Shown here in pieces: positions 10,958 to 23,704 of a stretch of DNA of 64,000 nt; the stretch's first letter is position 1, and every line of letters begins with the position of its first letter. The stretch comes from Larix kaempferi (Eukaryota > Streptophyta > Pinopsida > Pinales > Pinaceae), in assembly GCA_027924585.1 (NCBI GenBank), contig BSBM01001024.1, forward strand, positions 5,270,001 to 5,334,000. Direction: 5' to 3'. The notes under the pieces are model-generated. The model made no database searches. It saw nothing but the letters and a program-made list of their open reading frames with translations, and was not told where the DNA came from. The translations under genes were made by a program, and so were the position numbers.

Positions 10958-11960
10958 ACAAGACCATGGAATGTTCATCATGCTACAAACCATTATTTGC
11001 TGAGTTATTCCCGTGTGTTTTCTAAATTTCGCAGACAGAATCTAATTTGTTACAACCTATACGCTCACCCTTTTAATGATTATATACCTGTTTAGTGACA
11101 CAGTATAGTTCACATTGTATCTTGTGACCAACAGTTTTCCTCTCATATGTAACAGCAGGGTTTCTCCACATGGCAATAGGTCGACATTTCTCAGATAGGT
11201 TCCAATGGAACGTAGTGAATTGCAGTCTGAACAAGAAGATATTGACTTCACTGGAATTAACGGATTTATAGTACTGGCATCATTTGCTAATGATTGCATA
11301 GAGGAATTAGTTTCTGTATCATTTAAGCATTGATATACTTCTCTAATTAATGTCTATCAAGAAATTACAAGAATCTGACATGGGACAGGTGAAGGAAAAT
11401 ATCTATAGCTTGGTTTTAATATTTTATTGGATAAGTTCAGGTTACACTACATCCAAAGCAATAACACTTCAAAGTTATATACAGAAAAGCAAAATCCTTT
11501 TCTTACACATCCATTCCTAGTTTTCCAGTCATTCAAGCAAAACTTTTGAGTATTGTAGATGAGAGGGGATCCCTGTATGCACTATATAAAATCCCAAGCT
11601 TCCATGAAGTTTTGTAAGTTTGTCCATTTTCTTGTGTAAGAAATTGCCTTCCAGTTATCTTCTACATATCCAACGAAACAAGTTTTTTCTATTTTTCGGA
11701 AAATGTACCTTATATTTCATTACTGAATAATGAAGAATACATCAACAAATACACATTGAACCAAACCATGAGTATACAAGTTATCTTTCCCTGCATAGGC
11801 AAAGAGATTCAGCATATTCACTTCCACTCCATCCTGAAAAGAACCTACATCTTTCCTGAAAATGCCAATCCTGACTGAAATCTGGATCACCAACTCTAAT
11901 TTAAAAGCTGTGACTTCCCCCGAACAGTATTGCCAGAGTGCAGAGCAGGAATAGCATAGG

Positions 11961-12353
11961 AACACGTTACTTGTACATTTATGCATTGTCTCCTTTGATT
12001 CAAAACCAGGGTTCTAACATCCATGATGTCATATTAATGGATCCACCTATGGGAATATGTGCCTGACATTAAATGCCAAAAGCCCAGGATGTATTTCACA
12101 AATACAAATGTTAAATATGTGTTTGAGCATCCAAATGGGGAGTCAGTCAAACAGACAACACGTTACTTGTACATTTATGCATTGTCTCCTTTGATTCAAA
12201 ACAAGGGTTCTAACATCCATGATGTGTCATACTAATGGATCCACCTACGGGAATATGTACCTGACATTAAACGCCAAAAGCCCGGAATGTATTTCACAAA
12301 TACAAATGTTAAATATGTGCTCAAGCATCCAAATGGGGAGTCAATCAAATGGA
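11961..12353. repeat. 196-bp tandem duplication
   Basis: AACACGTTACTTGTACATTT begins both copies (11,961 and 12,157). They are nearly identical over about 196 bp with scattered substitutions and a 2-bp indel. Confidence 0.9.
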
Positions 12354-13209
12354 CAAGTGGAAATCTCCAAGAAGAAAACAATTATGATTTCCATAGACTA
12401 TACGAAAAATTTACTATAAAAAAATTCGACTGAATATAAGGGAAACTTATCTGATATACATTAAGGCCATAAGATTTTTCCAAAATATGCATGTATACTA
12501 ATTTATTGACTTCGTTTTGAATACGAAGAAAATAAACAAAATCTCCTGAAATTCCAAGACTCTGCATCTAGGAAAATAAAATAACCAAAACATATCCAAA
12601 CCAGAGCTAACTTTACAAGGAGCAACCAAAAGAATACCAATCAATCAACTACTTAAATGAAACAAATTGCATAAGGGTTCGCTTGATTATGTCTATGAGA
12701 TGATCTAGGAAGTAGGAACAAAAACAATGTCTGATGATTCTCCCAACTCTTGAAGATCACTATGCAATTATAGTGGAAATAAGGATTTATGAGGCAGAGA
12801 ATTACTTCAACAATTATTTCAGAAGGCATAATCACATTTGTGATTCAAGTTCACAAATCACATTTTCAAGCCACACTGGGATGTTGATATCATCAGAAGA
12901 ATACCCCCAATATATATAATCAAGCTCAAAAGAACTCTCCAAATAGTCAAAACGAATCCCAACAATAGTGAAGGATTCAATTTGGACAAACCAACTCCCT
13001 GCACTAAAACTAATCTGAAAACAACTAAGTCTACAAGACCTCAAAGCAAATTCCAAATCAAGATCCCACAGAATCGCTTGTACAGTTTCATCAATTCAAA
13101 ATACAGAGGATAAACATCAAGAAAAAGCCATGGATTTGAAAAACTTGCAAGAGAAATTTTGCTTGTGTTATCAGCTATTTTGTACAATAGCTGAATTTCT
13201 TATGAGCCG

Positions 13210-16200
13210 CCAGTTTCATGAACATGATTCATGTTCGTCATCAGCATTCAGAAGTTCAGAAGTCATTTTCAGGGCAATTTTGCCCCATTTGTAATAACTA
13301 CATGTTCATACCTCCATGGGGAATTTGTAAAAAGTTGGTCTAAACGGGATTCTTTTATAAAAGACTCGGCTATCCGTAGGTTTAGCCATTTGGGGGATAC
13401 TCTAGAGTGTTTTTTTCCTTAGGAATTATGCGCTACTCATCAGTGGCATATAATCCCTGAGTTTTTCATTCAAACCTCCAAAGTTGGAGTATTTTCCATG
13501 GTGGTCAAAACCTAAGGTGGTCATTAGAGTCTTGTGTTTAGGATTTTTTTCGTGTTAGCCATCTCGATTGAGTCGTACGAACATGTACTAGGTTCCCTAG
13601 GAGTTTCGTTTGATTCCGGCAAAAATAATTTTTTCCATAAATTAAACCATTTTTAATGGTTTAATTAAAAAATTTCAAAGTGTGATAAAAACCTCATCCG
13701 GAGGGGGAATTGGGCGTGGGGAGGCTCGTTTTGACGCTTAGAGCATCCTCTTCACCTTGGCATCTTTATTCTACAGTTTCCAGGCAATTACGTCACCCCA
13801 GGAACAGTTTTGGCTAAGAATGCATCATTTTGGCACTTAATTGCTAAAAATGGTGAAAATGCACTAAGTGACAAAATCCAAATAAGTCAAAAATATGATT
13901 TTTTAACTTTGGAATGGGTTAAAGGTTGTTTTCATATGGTGTACGACCATGTTAAAGTATTAAACCACATGTTAAATTAAAGTTTGGAAATATTTCTAAA
14001 AGAGAATGACATGAGCCATTTAAACCGTACGGCTCCTTCATGTGCAAATACGATTTGGTGATGTGGAGTTCGTTTAATGGAGGTTTGTGTTTACATTAAT
14101 GGTATTGTGGGCTCCTCCCTAGCTTCGTGGCCACATCATGGCTGGGCTCTCTTTGAAACTCGAGTTAACACCTTTTCAAACTCCAAGCAATGTCATGCTA
14201 CCATTCACGCATATCTCCTTCACACTCACGCATTCCACATGGAAGTTGCTCGTTGGCTTGGTGATAATCACGAGTTACCATTTACTACAACTAAGATTTG
14301 ATCTCCCATGCTAGCTCATGCACCTTCCTTGATTGCTCACGTATTACACTTGGCATTCACGCATTAGCATGGAGGAGTTTCCAATGTTGGAATGGGGGGC
14401 GCCTTGCCAAGGTGGAGGCCACCTCCCCATTCACCTACCAGGAACTCGAATTTGTTGTTGGAGTTTCACTCCAAGCCACCATTTGATGGATTGTGATTGG
14501 ATTTCGAATTGATCTCATGTGCCATTTGTCTCTCATGGAGCAAATTCGAATTTGGGCTTTAGCTTGCTAGTTTTTGTATAAAAGGATGGCATTGCCTCCT
14601 TTTTCTTGATGGATTCTTTGTTGTAGAGTTACTCTGAGAAAATTGTATCAAGCTTTTGCTTTGAATTTGTGAATAAAGTTTTTTCGACTTTGGAGGTCTA
14701 TGGGCTCTTGTTCATTGTGGTGAATTCTTCATGGTTGAGCTGATCTCTTTCCAAGCATTTCTCTTTCAATACTCATATATGTTGTCATCAAATGCTAGCT
14801 TTAGAAGTCTAAGATCTTAGAACGTAAGATCTGTCATTTGCAGTTGTCAAGTTGACTTATTATGCAATGTTTATCAAAGTTATATGAATAGGACGTATTC
14901 GGTTGTACTAATATTGATAAAGCTTTGGTCTGCTTAGCATACTAGTTGATTTTGATCTCACTATTGTATTGAGTGTGTTGTGTTTCGACAGGTTTCACCA
15001 ACTGAAGAAGGGTGTGAGCTCGGTTGCTTCTATCCCAAGCTTCAACAATCATTCATTGATTTTAACACTTTCTGATTGTAGGACTTATAAAGTTGTCATC
15101 TTTTATCACAAAAGGAAAGCCAAGAGTAACTCTTGCTGGTGTTCCATCCTACAAAACACTTTTTCAAAACTGGTTACTTGGTTCCAAAGGCTTCACTTCT
15201 TCAAGCCCTCTCTCTTTTCTCCTTGATCCCTTTGCATTCGACTCGCTAGCCCTTTTTTCCTCTTTCCTAGCTTCGTCCTACTCTCCACAAGCATCATCCT
15301 ACTTTCGTTTTGCCCTAGATCTCACCCTTCATCCTACTTTCGTTTCCCTTTTTTTTGCTAGTTTCCAAACCCTTCCATTCACCTTCCTCCTTCTAGATTT
15401 TTATCTTTAAGATTTTCTTTATCTTTTTTGCAGCCTTAGTTGACTGTCCCATTCTTTCCACAGTCACTTAATTGACTATCCCTTTCTTTATACAGTCACT
15501 TGGTTGACTGTCCCATTCTTTCCACAGTCACTTAATTGACTGTCCCATTCCTTTTACAGTCACTTAGTTGACTGTCCTTTTGTCTTGTGCAGCCACTTAG
15601 TTGGCTGCCCTCTCTTTGTTCCAAGCCTTCTTTGCTCTCGTCTTTGCCATCTCCTACCTTGCTCTTTCGTCCCCCTTCCTCTCTTTGGCTCATCCATCCC
15701 ATTCGTCCATCTTTGAAAGACCTAAACACACCAAAAACACAAAAAACATCAAAAATAAAGTTGGTTAAATGTTAGACTTAGTTAGTTTGCATTTCTTAAC
15801 AAGTTAGTTGTTAGATCTTTAGTCATTAGCTTGCATTCATACCATATAGGATCTAGTTTTTCTAGCTTGTTAATTTGCAATTCATAAGTAGATCTTGCTT
15901 CTAGTTTTATGATATTTGCACTTTGTTTGTTTTTAAGTATTTAGATCTCATTTAAAAGTTTTTTTTTTAAAAAGGATTGGGCATATAGATTAGAGTTTAG
16001 TTTGCATTTAGTTCCAAGCTTTCATTTGATTTTATTAACATCTAATGGGTGCTTGAGTGGTTTGGACTTTGTTTGTTGTAGGTATTGAAACGAAGAGAAA
16101 CAAGCCCAAGGAGGAACCAAGGAGAGACTTGAAAAACAAAACTCAAGGAAAATCAAAACTACAACCCAAAGAGAAGACTTGAACCAAGAAGACAAATTAT

Positions 16201-17400
16201 ACACACTCTCCTTTGTAAAAGCCCTTAAGGGCTTCTAAGTTTGATTTTTCATTTTAGTTTCAAAAGTCCTTACAAGGGTTTCATTCCCAAAGGCATTTGT
16301 ACTCCATTAATAAAAAGGCTAAGTGGGATAAGACCTCCCATTTTTTGGTTCTTCTTCCCCATTTGGGGAAGAGTGTCTTGTGCATGCTTAGTTAGATTTG
16401 TTTCAAGTTTCCAGAGAAATTTTCATTTTTGTACCTAGAGTAAATTTATTTCAAGTCTTGACCTGAGAAGCCTCTTGGGATTTGATCCCAAGTGCCGCAT
16501 TAAGACTGCATGCTGCTTCTCTTTCCCCACTGCGTACTGCATAGGACCGGCTAAGCTGGAAGATTCATGAGCGGTGTGTAGAAGTCACTTTGACTTCACT
16601 TGTTAGATTAGTCTCTGTTGTTGTAGAACACTAATTTCATTTTGCAAGTAGTTCATTTCATTTGATATATCATTGTCTTGTTTCATTTTACCATCTTTTG
16701 AGCTATCATATGTGTTCTTTGCTTTAGTCTGCTTCTATCTTAACAAAGAACCAAAGTCTCTTGAACTTGCATTAACCCAAGTCAAGAGCACTCTCTGTCG
16801 GAGAGCATTCCCACTGCACATACCTGCATCAAACATATAGCTTAGATAAGTCTCTTGAACTTCTGTCTTAAGACGAAGTCAAGAGCGCTCTCTGTCGAAG
16901 AGTTGAATTTGTGTGTTCTGAATAATTAAAACTTTCCCACTCACACTCCCCCAAATAAAATTTATTGTCGTTGCTATCCATCGTTGAGTATGCTCTGCCG
17001 ACCATTACGGTTGGACTAGTACCCAGAAAGGTGTTGGATTTGTTAATCTTGAAAGTGATAACATTTAATAAAAAATTTCCCCACAACCAACGAACCGGCG
17101 TTGCCATTTCTAGAAATACTCAGGTAGTGGGCAAAGTTCCTAAACCTGGTGGGGCCGGAAATCACCGTTGTCTTAGACTTTGAGGGTGGTTAAATCATTG
17201 GACACCTATCCTTGATAACTAGACGGTCCATCATACCACCAGAGGGGAAGCCACTGAAAGTATACCTTTCCGGTTGGACGCATGCCTTTCTTTTGCTAGC
17301 CTAATAATCAAGATCATTAAAACTTTCAATAAACCAAGATAATTTGCAAAACGTTCTTTCAAACAGTTTACTAAGACTTGTATCTTCAGCATCCCCCAGC
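13210..17400 (+). other. LTR/leader-like retroelement block, ends not resolved
   Basis: A TATA-like TGTATAAAAGG sits at about 14,575, followed by AATAAAG near 14,671, as in a plant LTR U3-R. Further on, GAACCGGCGTTGCC at about 17,092 vaguely resembles the primer-binding region of some Ty3/gypsy elements. No coding domain and no duplicated LTR were found, and I could not locate TG..CA ends with a target duplication. It may be a long solo LTR or a nested set of leaders. Confidence 0.35.
15437..15625 (+). repeat. ~39-bp tandem repeat (TTGACTGTCC.. unit), about five copies
   Basis: Units of the form (T/A)(G/A)TTGACTGTCCC-TTCTTT-CACAGTCACTT repeat with small variations from 15,437. The last unit diverges to AGTTGGCTGCCC. 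Confidence 0.8.
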
Positions 17401-17649
17401 ACTACATACTTATTTGACTCCATTTGGCACTGGTCACTTTACATTTTAATGTTTTAATTAAGTTGGGCCATTTGTCCATTTGATTTCCTATTTGAACTTA
17501 TCTATCTGTGGATGCTTTTATTTCGCAAGTCTTTATATACTGTTAATCTCATATCTTGTATCGCAACATGGATTGTTCACTTATCTTGTGTTTGTTTCAA
17601 TTATACAACTGTGATCTCTCATCATTTAAAAAACTCCTAAACAACGCCC

Positions 17650-18369
17650 ATCTGCATCACTCCACACCAAAAAACATTTAAAACATAAGAGCCATAAAAA
17701 CTCTTTGTAGGGACTATCCCCATTGGCTTCGTTAGGAGTTAGCCTAAATGGAGGAGCTAGGATTCAGGTGACAGTACCTGGCTCATTGCTTGCCCCCAAG
17801 GCCACACTTCTCCCACTTGTAGTGAGGAGACAGCTTCCGAAAGATTTGTACTAATGGTGTGCATCTCGGCGGGCAACAGCTTGACAAAAGCCGACCACAC
17901 TTATAATTCACGTCTCAGTTCAAAAGAGATACACGTAAACATGCAAGGTATCTACTACATATATCAACAGTTATCTATCAAACAAGAAGATATTGAAGGT
18001 AGAAAATGAACAAGTTACAATGTCAAAAAATCTATACGATGCTATAATGCTCTTATATATTCTATTTTTTAAAGCAAATGCATCATATATTTCATTAATG
18101 CAAAAAAAATTGAGTATATATTGTACATTTCTGATCCATAATCCAAGGTCTATGGCCAGATGATTCGCCAACACAGATCTTAATATGCAGAATAATCAGC
18201 CCTGTAGATAGAAAGCTATAATAGCCTGCTGTGCATAGAAAGCTATAATAGCCTGCTGTGCATTAACAGTAACTGTGTTTTCTTTAACAGGTCTATGCTA
18301 AGAGTATTAAACAATGCTATTACACATGTACAAATAACCTTTGTAACAAGACAAGCACCTCAGCCCCCT
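17650..18369. other. Intron sequence; low-copy block and 28-bp duplication
   Basis: A GC-richer block at about 17,690-17,910 stands out from its surroundings but I cannot assign it. GATAGAAAGCTATAATAGCC-type text is duplicated in tandem at 18,207-18,262 (28-bp unit). Confidence 0.4.
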
Positions 18370-18771
18370 GTGTCTATATCCCATGTGTCGGACACAAATT
18401 TGTAAAAATAGGTGCCCAACACATGTCCTACACATGGCCTAACGTGTCCCACATGTGACACAAGAAAGAACCCTTCAAGATAGAGCATCCCTTGATGAGG
18501 TGGAGGAGGGCTTCATAGAGTTCTCCACTGGCAATAGGAGATTTAAAGGTTATGATCTGCTCAAAGACGGAGCGATTAAGAAGCCCTATGACTGGTGGGC
18601 AACTCATGGGACAGCATGCCCTATTCTACAGGATTTAGCCATGAGGATCCTCTCTCAGGTTACTTCATCCTCTTGTTGCAAGAGAAATTGGAACACATAT
18701 GGGAATTTATACAGTGTGAAGAAGAACATGCTTAAGCAGTCCAAGGCAAAGACAATGGTATATGTGCACTC

Positions 18772-19220
18772 TGTTGGTTGTGGAGCCAGATCTTCCAGTC
18801 TCATAGATGATATTGTCTTAGTTGTGCACCTCAGAGGACCATACACCCATTCTGCATTTTTAGGGGTTCGGGCCCATGGTTTTGGGTATCCCGTGGTATT
18901 TTTCCCATTGTATTTTCCCTATAAAATAGAGATATTGTAATATGGCTAGGGTAGATGTATTAGGTTTTCTGCATTGTAAAGATCTCTAAGATCAGGAGAG
19001 AGACTGTGAGACAGTGAAGAGGAAGTGCAGCGGCTGTACTGCAGGTTGTATCCCTTCACCTTGTTGGACGGTAATAATAATAAGAACTGACAAATTCAGT
19101 GTGGACGTAGCCCAAGTTGAGTGAACCACGATATATCTGTGTCTCTCTTGTAATGTATATATGTGATTATATTTGCATTTCTGTTTATTGTTACTGCTCT
19201 GCGATCCTGTTTTTCTAACA
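18772..19220 (+). repeat. Copia-1 5' LTR
   Basis: TGTTGGTTGTGG to TTTTTCTAACA, 449 bp. It contains the promoter-like TTTTCCCTATAAAATAGAG (TATA at about 18,918). It has the same length as the 3' LTR. Confidence 0.95.
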
Positions 19221-19222
19221 AT

Positions 19223-19234
19223 TGGTATCAGAGC
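19223..19234 (+). other. Copia-1 primer-binding site
   Basis: TGGTATCAGAGC, two bases after the 5' LTR. It is complementary to the 3' end of plant initiator tRNA-Met, the usual copia primer. Confidence 0.95.
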
Positions 19235-19295
19235 CAAAGGTCTATTTGGCAGATAAACCCGCAAGAAGCTAGGGTTTCTGGTTTGAGTGAGAGCA

Positions 19296-20069
19296 ATGGC
19301 AAAAGAAAGAAAGTTTAAATCGAAAAGTTTAATGGCCAAAACTTCCAGTTATGGAAGATGCAAATGGAGGACTATCTGTACCAGAAGGATCTATTCCTAC
19401 CGTTGGGAGGAAGAGCAAAACAGTCGGCGGCTATGAAGGACGACGAATGGGAGGGTCTTGACAGAAAGGCTCTGGGAACAATACGGCTAAGCCTGGCTTC
19501 GTCGGTGGCTTTCAATATCTCAAAAGAAACGACAACGGAGGGTTTGATGAGCGCATTGGGTAAGCTGTATGAAAAACCCTCGGCCTCCAACAAGGTATTT
19601 CTAATGAAGCGTTTATTTAATATGAAGATGTCTGAAGGTGGATTTGTTACTAATCATTTAAATGAGTTTAATACGGTTACAAATCAGCTAAGTTTTGTAA
19701 GTGTGAACTTTGATGATGAGGTTAGGGCTCTTCTAATCTTGTGTTCATTGCCAGAAAGCTGGAATAGCTTGGTCATGGCTGTAAGTAACTCTGTCTCTGG
19801 TTCAAACACCTTGAAATTTGATGATGTTATTGGTGTCATTCTTAGTGAGGAAATGCGAAGAAAAAGCACAGGTGAAACATCAGGTAATGCGTTGACCATG
19901 GAGACCAGGGGAAGACAAAACGAGAGGAAAGAGCCAAGATAATCGCAGCAACTCTAAAAAGAGCAGATCCAAGTCCAGACTAGGGAAAATAGAGTGTTGG
20001 AACTGTGGAAAGAAAGGACATCTGAAGAAAGATTGCAGATCTCTAAAGAAGAAAGGAGATGCACAGTAG
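19296..20069 (+). pseudogene. Copia-1 gag (UBN2-type) with CCHC zinc knuckle
   Basis: The ATG at 19,296 begins MAKERKFK; a one-base deletion near 19,321 shifts frame before QLWKMQMEDYL. The main gag frame runs 19,358-19,942. After another frame change, CWNCGKKGHLKKDC (19,996-20,037) is the CCHC knuckle that binds genomic RNA. A TAG follows at 20,067. Confidence 0.9.
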
Positions 20070-20102
20070 GAAACTACCCAGAAAGCAAATGTAGCAGCTG
20101 AT

Positions 20103-20480
20103 GTGTTACAAGATGCTTTAATTCTTGCATTAGATAATTCTAGTGATTATTGGGTAGTAGATTCAGGGGCTTCATGTCATGCTACACCCCATAGGAAATA
20201 CTTTCATGATTATGTTCCAGGCGATTTTGGACATGTTTTATTAGGTGATGATGAGCCATGTAAAATTGTTGGAATGGGTAAGGTATGGATAAAAGTTAAG
20301 AATGGAACTGACTGGTTGTTAAAAGATGTTAGGCATATTCCTGCTATGAAAAGAAAACTGATCTCAACAGAGCAGTTGGGAGATGGCAGCTGTCTATCTA
20401 CATTTGGAGAAAAGTGGTGGAAGATCACTAAAGGATCAATGGTGATAGCAAAAGGAGACAAGGTAGGTACGTTGTATTAA
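20103..20480 (+). pseudogene. Copia-1 aspartic protease
   Basis: WVVDSGASCHATPH at about 20,151 carries the D-S-G-A active site of retropepsins. The frame ends at a TAA at 20,478. The GAG-preintegrase part (ALWHHRLGHMSEKGM, about 20,536) follows with further stops, so the polyprotein is broken here. Confidence 0.9.
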
Positions 20481-20699
20481 TGTCCTCATAATACTAACCA
20501 TTCTATCTCTTTAGCTTCCACAGGAACAGATACAGCATTGTGGCATCATAGGCTTGGCCACATGAGTGAGAAGGGGATGCAGATTCTCCACTCAAGGAAG
20601 TTGCTGCCAGATTTGAAGTAGGTAAGTTTGGAATTCTGTGAAAACTGTGTTTTATGGAAATCAGAAGAGAGTCAGATTTCTCAGGGTTGGGAAATAGAA

Positions 20700-22611
20700 G
20701 AAAAATGAAAAGTTAGAGCTTGTGCATACAGATGTATGGGGACCATCTCAGGTACAATCTCTTGGTGGCTCTCATTATTATGTTACATTTATTGATGATG
20801 CAACTAGGAAAACTTGGGTTTATTGCATTAGACAGAAATCTGATGTGTTTGCTACTTTTAAGAAGTGGAAAGCTTTGGTTGAGAATGAGACAGGAAAAAG
20901 GTTGAAGTGTCTCAGATCTGATAATGGAGGTGAGTACTGCGGCAAGGAGTTTGATAGTTACTGTTCATACCATGGGATTCGTCAAGAGAAAACAGTCCCA
21001 GGAACACCACAAGAAAATGGTGTGTCAGAAAGAATGAATAGAACGATCATGGAGCATGCAAGGTGTATGAGACTGCATGCAGGGTTTCCCTTACAGTTTT
21101 GGGCAGATGCTATAAATACTATTATTTATTTAATAAACAGAGAGCCTTCAAGTGCTTTGGATGGTGGTATTCCAGAGAAGGCATGGACAGATAAAAAGGT
21201 AAACTACTCATTTCTGAGAACGTTTGGTTGTGAAGCATTTGTCCATATTGATAAAGAAAATAGAACAAAGCTTGAAGCTAAATCCAAGAAATGTACCTTT
21301 ATTGGATATGGTGTTGATGAATTTGGTTATCGTTTATGGGATTATGAAAATAACAAAATCATCAGGAATAGAGATGTGATATTCAATGAAAAGGTCATGT
21401 ATAAAGATCAGTTGCAGGGAAAGAAACAGGAAAAAGAAAACACAGAGTACACAGTACTTGATGAAATTAAAGAAAATGAAGTTCCAAAGGTGCCAGAAAA
21501 TCAAGAACAGCAGCAAGTACCTGAAACTCCTGCAAGTGTAAGAAGATCTACCAGGTTAAGTAGACTCCCTGAACAATACTCTCCTTCAATGGATTATTTA
21601 TTGATGACTGATTCTGGTGAACCAGAATGTTATGAAGAAGCAATGCAGGTGGAAACTAGAAAGAAGTGGAAGCAAGGCATGAATGAGGAGATAGACTCAT
21701 TGGTAGGAAACCAGACTTGGGATCTGGTTCAATTGTCTGCTGGTAAAAGAGCATTGCAGAACAAATGGATTTACAGGTTGAAGGAAGAAGAAGGAGGTAA
21801 GAAGCGGTACAAGGCCAGACTTGTTGTAAAGGGGTTTGCACAGAAGAAAAGTATAGACTTTGATGAAATATTTTCTCCTGTTTTTAAGATGACTTCAATT
21901 AAGACTATTTTAAGTCTAGTGGCGTTAGAAGATTTGCATCTTCAACAGTTAGATGTAAAAACAGCCTTTCTCCGTGGGGATTTGGAGGAAGAGATATATA
22001 TGCAGCAACCACAAGGGTATAAGGTCAAAGGGAAGGAGGATTTGGTATGCAGGTTGAAAAAGAGCCTATATGGCTTGAAGCAAGCTCCAAGGCAGTGGTA
22101 TCTAAAATTTGACAAGTTTATGACAGAACAAGGTTATAGTAGATGTCATTCTGACCACTATGTTTATTTCAAGAAGCTAGATAATGAAAGATATATTATC
22201 TTGTTATTGTATGTGGATGACATACTTGTTGCAGGGTCTGACATGCAGGATATAAATGTACTCAAAAGGAAGCTAGCTAATTCATTTGCGATGAAGGATT
22301 TGGGTGCTGCAAAGCAAATCCTTGGTATGAGAATAACAAGAGACAAGAACAATCGCAAATTGACATTGTCTCAGGGTGAGTACATACAAAAGGTGTTGGA
22401 GAGGTCCAGAATGCAGAATGCAAAACCAGTTAGTACACCTTTGGCCAGCCATTTCAGTCTAAGTAAAGAAATGTGTCCCAAGACACAGGAAGAGACTGAT
22501 TACATGTCCAAGATTCCCTATCAATCAGCAGTTGGTAGCTTGATGTATGCTATGGTGTGCACAAGACCAGATATTGCACATGCAGTGGGAGTTGAGCAGA
22601 TATATGAATAA
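20700..22611 (+). CDS. Copia-1 integrase and reverse transcriptase, open frame
   Basis: 629 codons from the ATG at 20,722; the true protein frame began upstream. The integrase core shows HTDVWGPS (first Asp), RSDNGGEYC (second Asp) and PQENGVSERMNRTI (Glu). A linker rich in Glu/Lys/Gln follows, then the reverse transcriptase with NKWIYRLK, LQQLDVKTAFLRG, LYGLKQAPRQW and LLLYVDDILVAG (intact YVDD). It ends in TRPDIAHAVG, where a one-base loss detaches RNase H. All catalytic residues of INT and RT look intact, so this part has decayed less than gag-pro. Confidence 0.93.
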
Positions 22612-23170
22612 TCCAGGTAAAGAACATTGGAAGGCAGTACAGTGGATTCCCAGTTATTTGAGAGGTACTACCACTCAGGCATTATGTTTTGGAGGTTCAG
22701 ACACTGTTCTACAGGGATATGTTGATGCAGATATGGCAGGCGACAAGGATAGTAGGAGGAACACCACAGGGTATGTGTTTATTGTAGGTGGAACAGCAGT
22801 AAGCTGGATTTCGAAACTACAGAAGGTTGTTGCACTTTCAACAACAAAAGCAGAGTATGTTGCTATTACAGAGGCTAGTAAAGAGATGATTTGGTTACAG
22901 AGGCTTATGGAGGAAGTGGGTAAGAAGCAGAAGGATAGCAGGTTGTATAGTGATAACCAGAGTGCCATTCATCTGGAAAAGAACTTAGCATTCCATTCCA
23001 GGACTAAACATATACAGCTCAAGTACCATTTCATACGCTTTGTTCTGGAAGATAAACTGTTGAAGCTAGAAAAGATACATACTAGCCAGAATCCTGCAGA
23101 CATGTTCACAAAGGTAGTGACCAGAGAGAAACTGAGTTCTTGCTCGGTTTCAGTTGGCCTTCTAGCATGA
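22547..23170 (+). pseudogene. Copia-1 RNase H
   Basis: Continues in another frame after the deletion at about 22,590: SRYMNNPGKEHW, YVDADMAGDKDSRRNTTGY, ALSTTKAEYVA, YSDNQSAIHL and HIQLKYHFIR. The Asp-Glu-Asp motifs of copia RNase H are present. The frame ends at 23,170, just upstream of the PPT. Confidence 0.9.
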
Positions 23171-23243
23171 AGGTGAAGAGGAGAAATTTTCCAAGTCCAA
23201 GTCCAGCAAGTGTAGCAGCGGTGGAGTTGTTGTGATCAGTCTC

Positions 23244-23255
23244 CAAGTGGGAGAT
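23244..23255 (+). other. Copia-1 polypurine tract
   Basis: AAGTGGGAGAT immediately before the 3' LTR, the plus-strand primer site. Confidence 0.85.
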
Positions 23256-23704
23256 TGTTGGTTGTGGAGCCAGATCTTCCAGTCTCATAAACGATATTGT
23301 CTTAGTTGTGCACCTCGGAGGACTATACACCCATTCTGCATTTTTAGGGGTTCGGGCCCATGGTTTTGGGTATCCCGTGGTATTTTTCCCATTGTATTTT
23401 CCCTATAAAAGAAAGACATTGTAATACAACTAGGGTAGATGTATTAGGTTTTATGCATTGTAAAGATCTCTAAGATCAGGAGAGAGACTGTGAGACAGTG
23501 AAGAGGAAGTGTAGCGGCTGTGCTGCAAGTTGTATCCCTTCACCTTGCTGGACGGTAATAATAATAAGGACTGACAAATTCAGTGTGGACGTAGCCCAAG
23601 TTGGGTGAACCACGATATATCTGTGTCTCTCTTGTAATGTGTATGTGTGATTATATTTGCATTTCTGTTTATTGTTATTGCTCTGTGGCCCTGTTTTTTT
23701 AACA
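23256..23704 (+). repeat. Copia-1 3' LTR
   Basis: TGTTGGTTGTGG to TTTTTTTAACA, 449 bp, about 95% identical by eye to the 5' LTR, with mostly transitions among the differences. Confidence 0.95.

Larger units (their letters stand above)
9649..13200 (-). other. OEP80 28-kb intron, mostly single-copy-looking part
   Basis: AT-rich non-coding sequence. Apart from the SINE at 10,761 and the 196-bp duplication at 11,961 I see no element and no coding frame worth reporting. Confidence 0.5.
18772..23704 (+). mobile_element. Copia-1: near-complete Ty1/copia element (Tork/Tnt1-like)
   Basis: 4,933 bp with two 449-bp LTRs, initiator-Met PBS, gag, protease, integrase, reverse transcriptase, RNase H and PPT in copia order. 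The flanks CACTC and CACTT are a target duplication with one change; hAT-B at 58,23x keeps an uninterrupted version of the site. By hand count the LTRs differ at about 24 of 449 positions (about 5%). A one-base loss in gag, stops in the protease/pre-integrase part and a one-base loss before RNase H make it inactive. Integrase to RT is one uninterrupted 629-codon frame. The lineage is judged from the HTDVWGP, LYVDDILVAG and PBS features. Confidence 0.93.

Noticed and set aside
10850-10960. Possible nuclear tRNA gene
   Set aside because: The tRNA-like head lacks a full cloverleaf and is part of a SINE with a target duplication and A-rich tail.
15093-15410. 105-codon open frame, Ser/Phe/Leu rich
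   Set aside because: CT-rich LTR-like leader sequence; no domain, no start context, no homology I recognise.
13210-17400. A complete gypsy element
   Set aside because: No gag or pol domain, no second LTR and no target duplication could be found; reported only as an LTR-like block.
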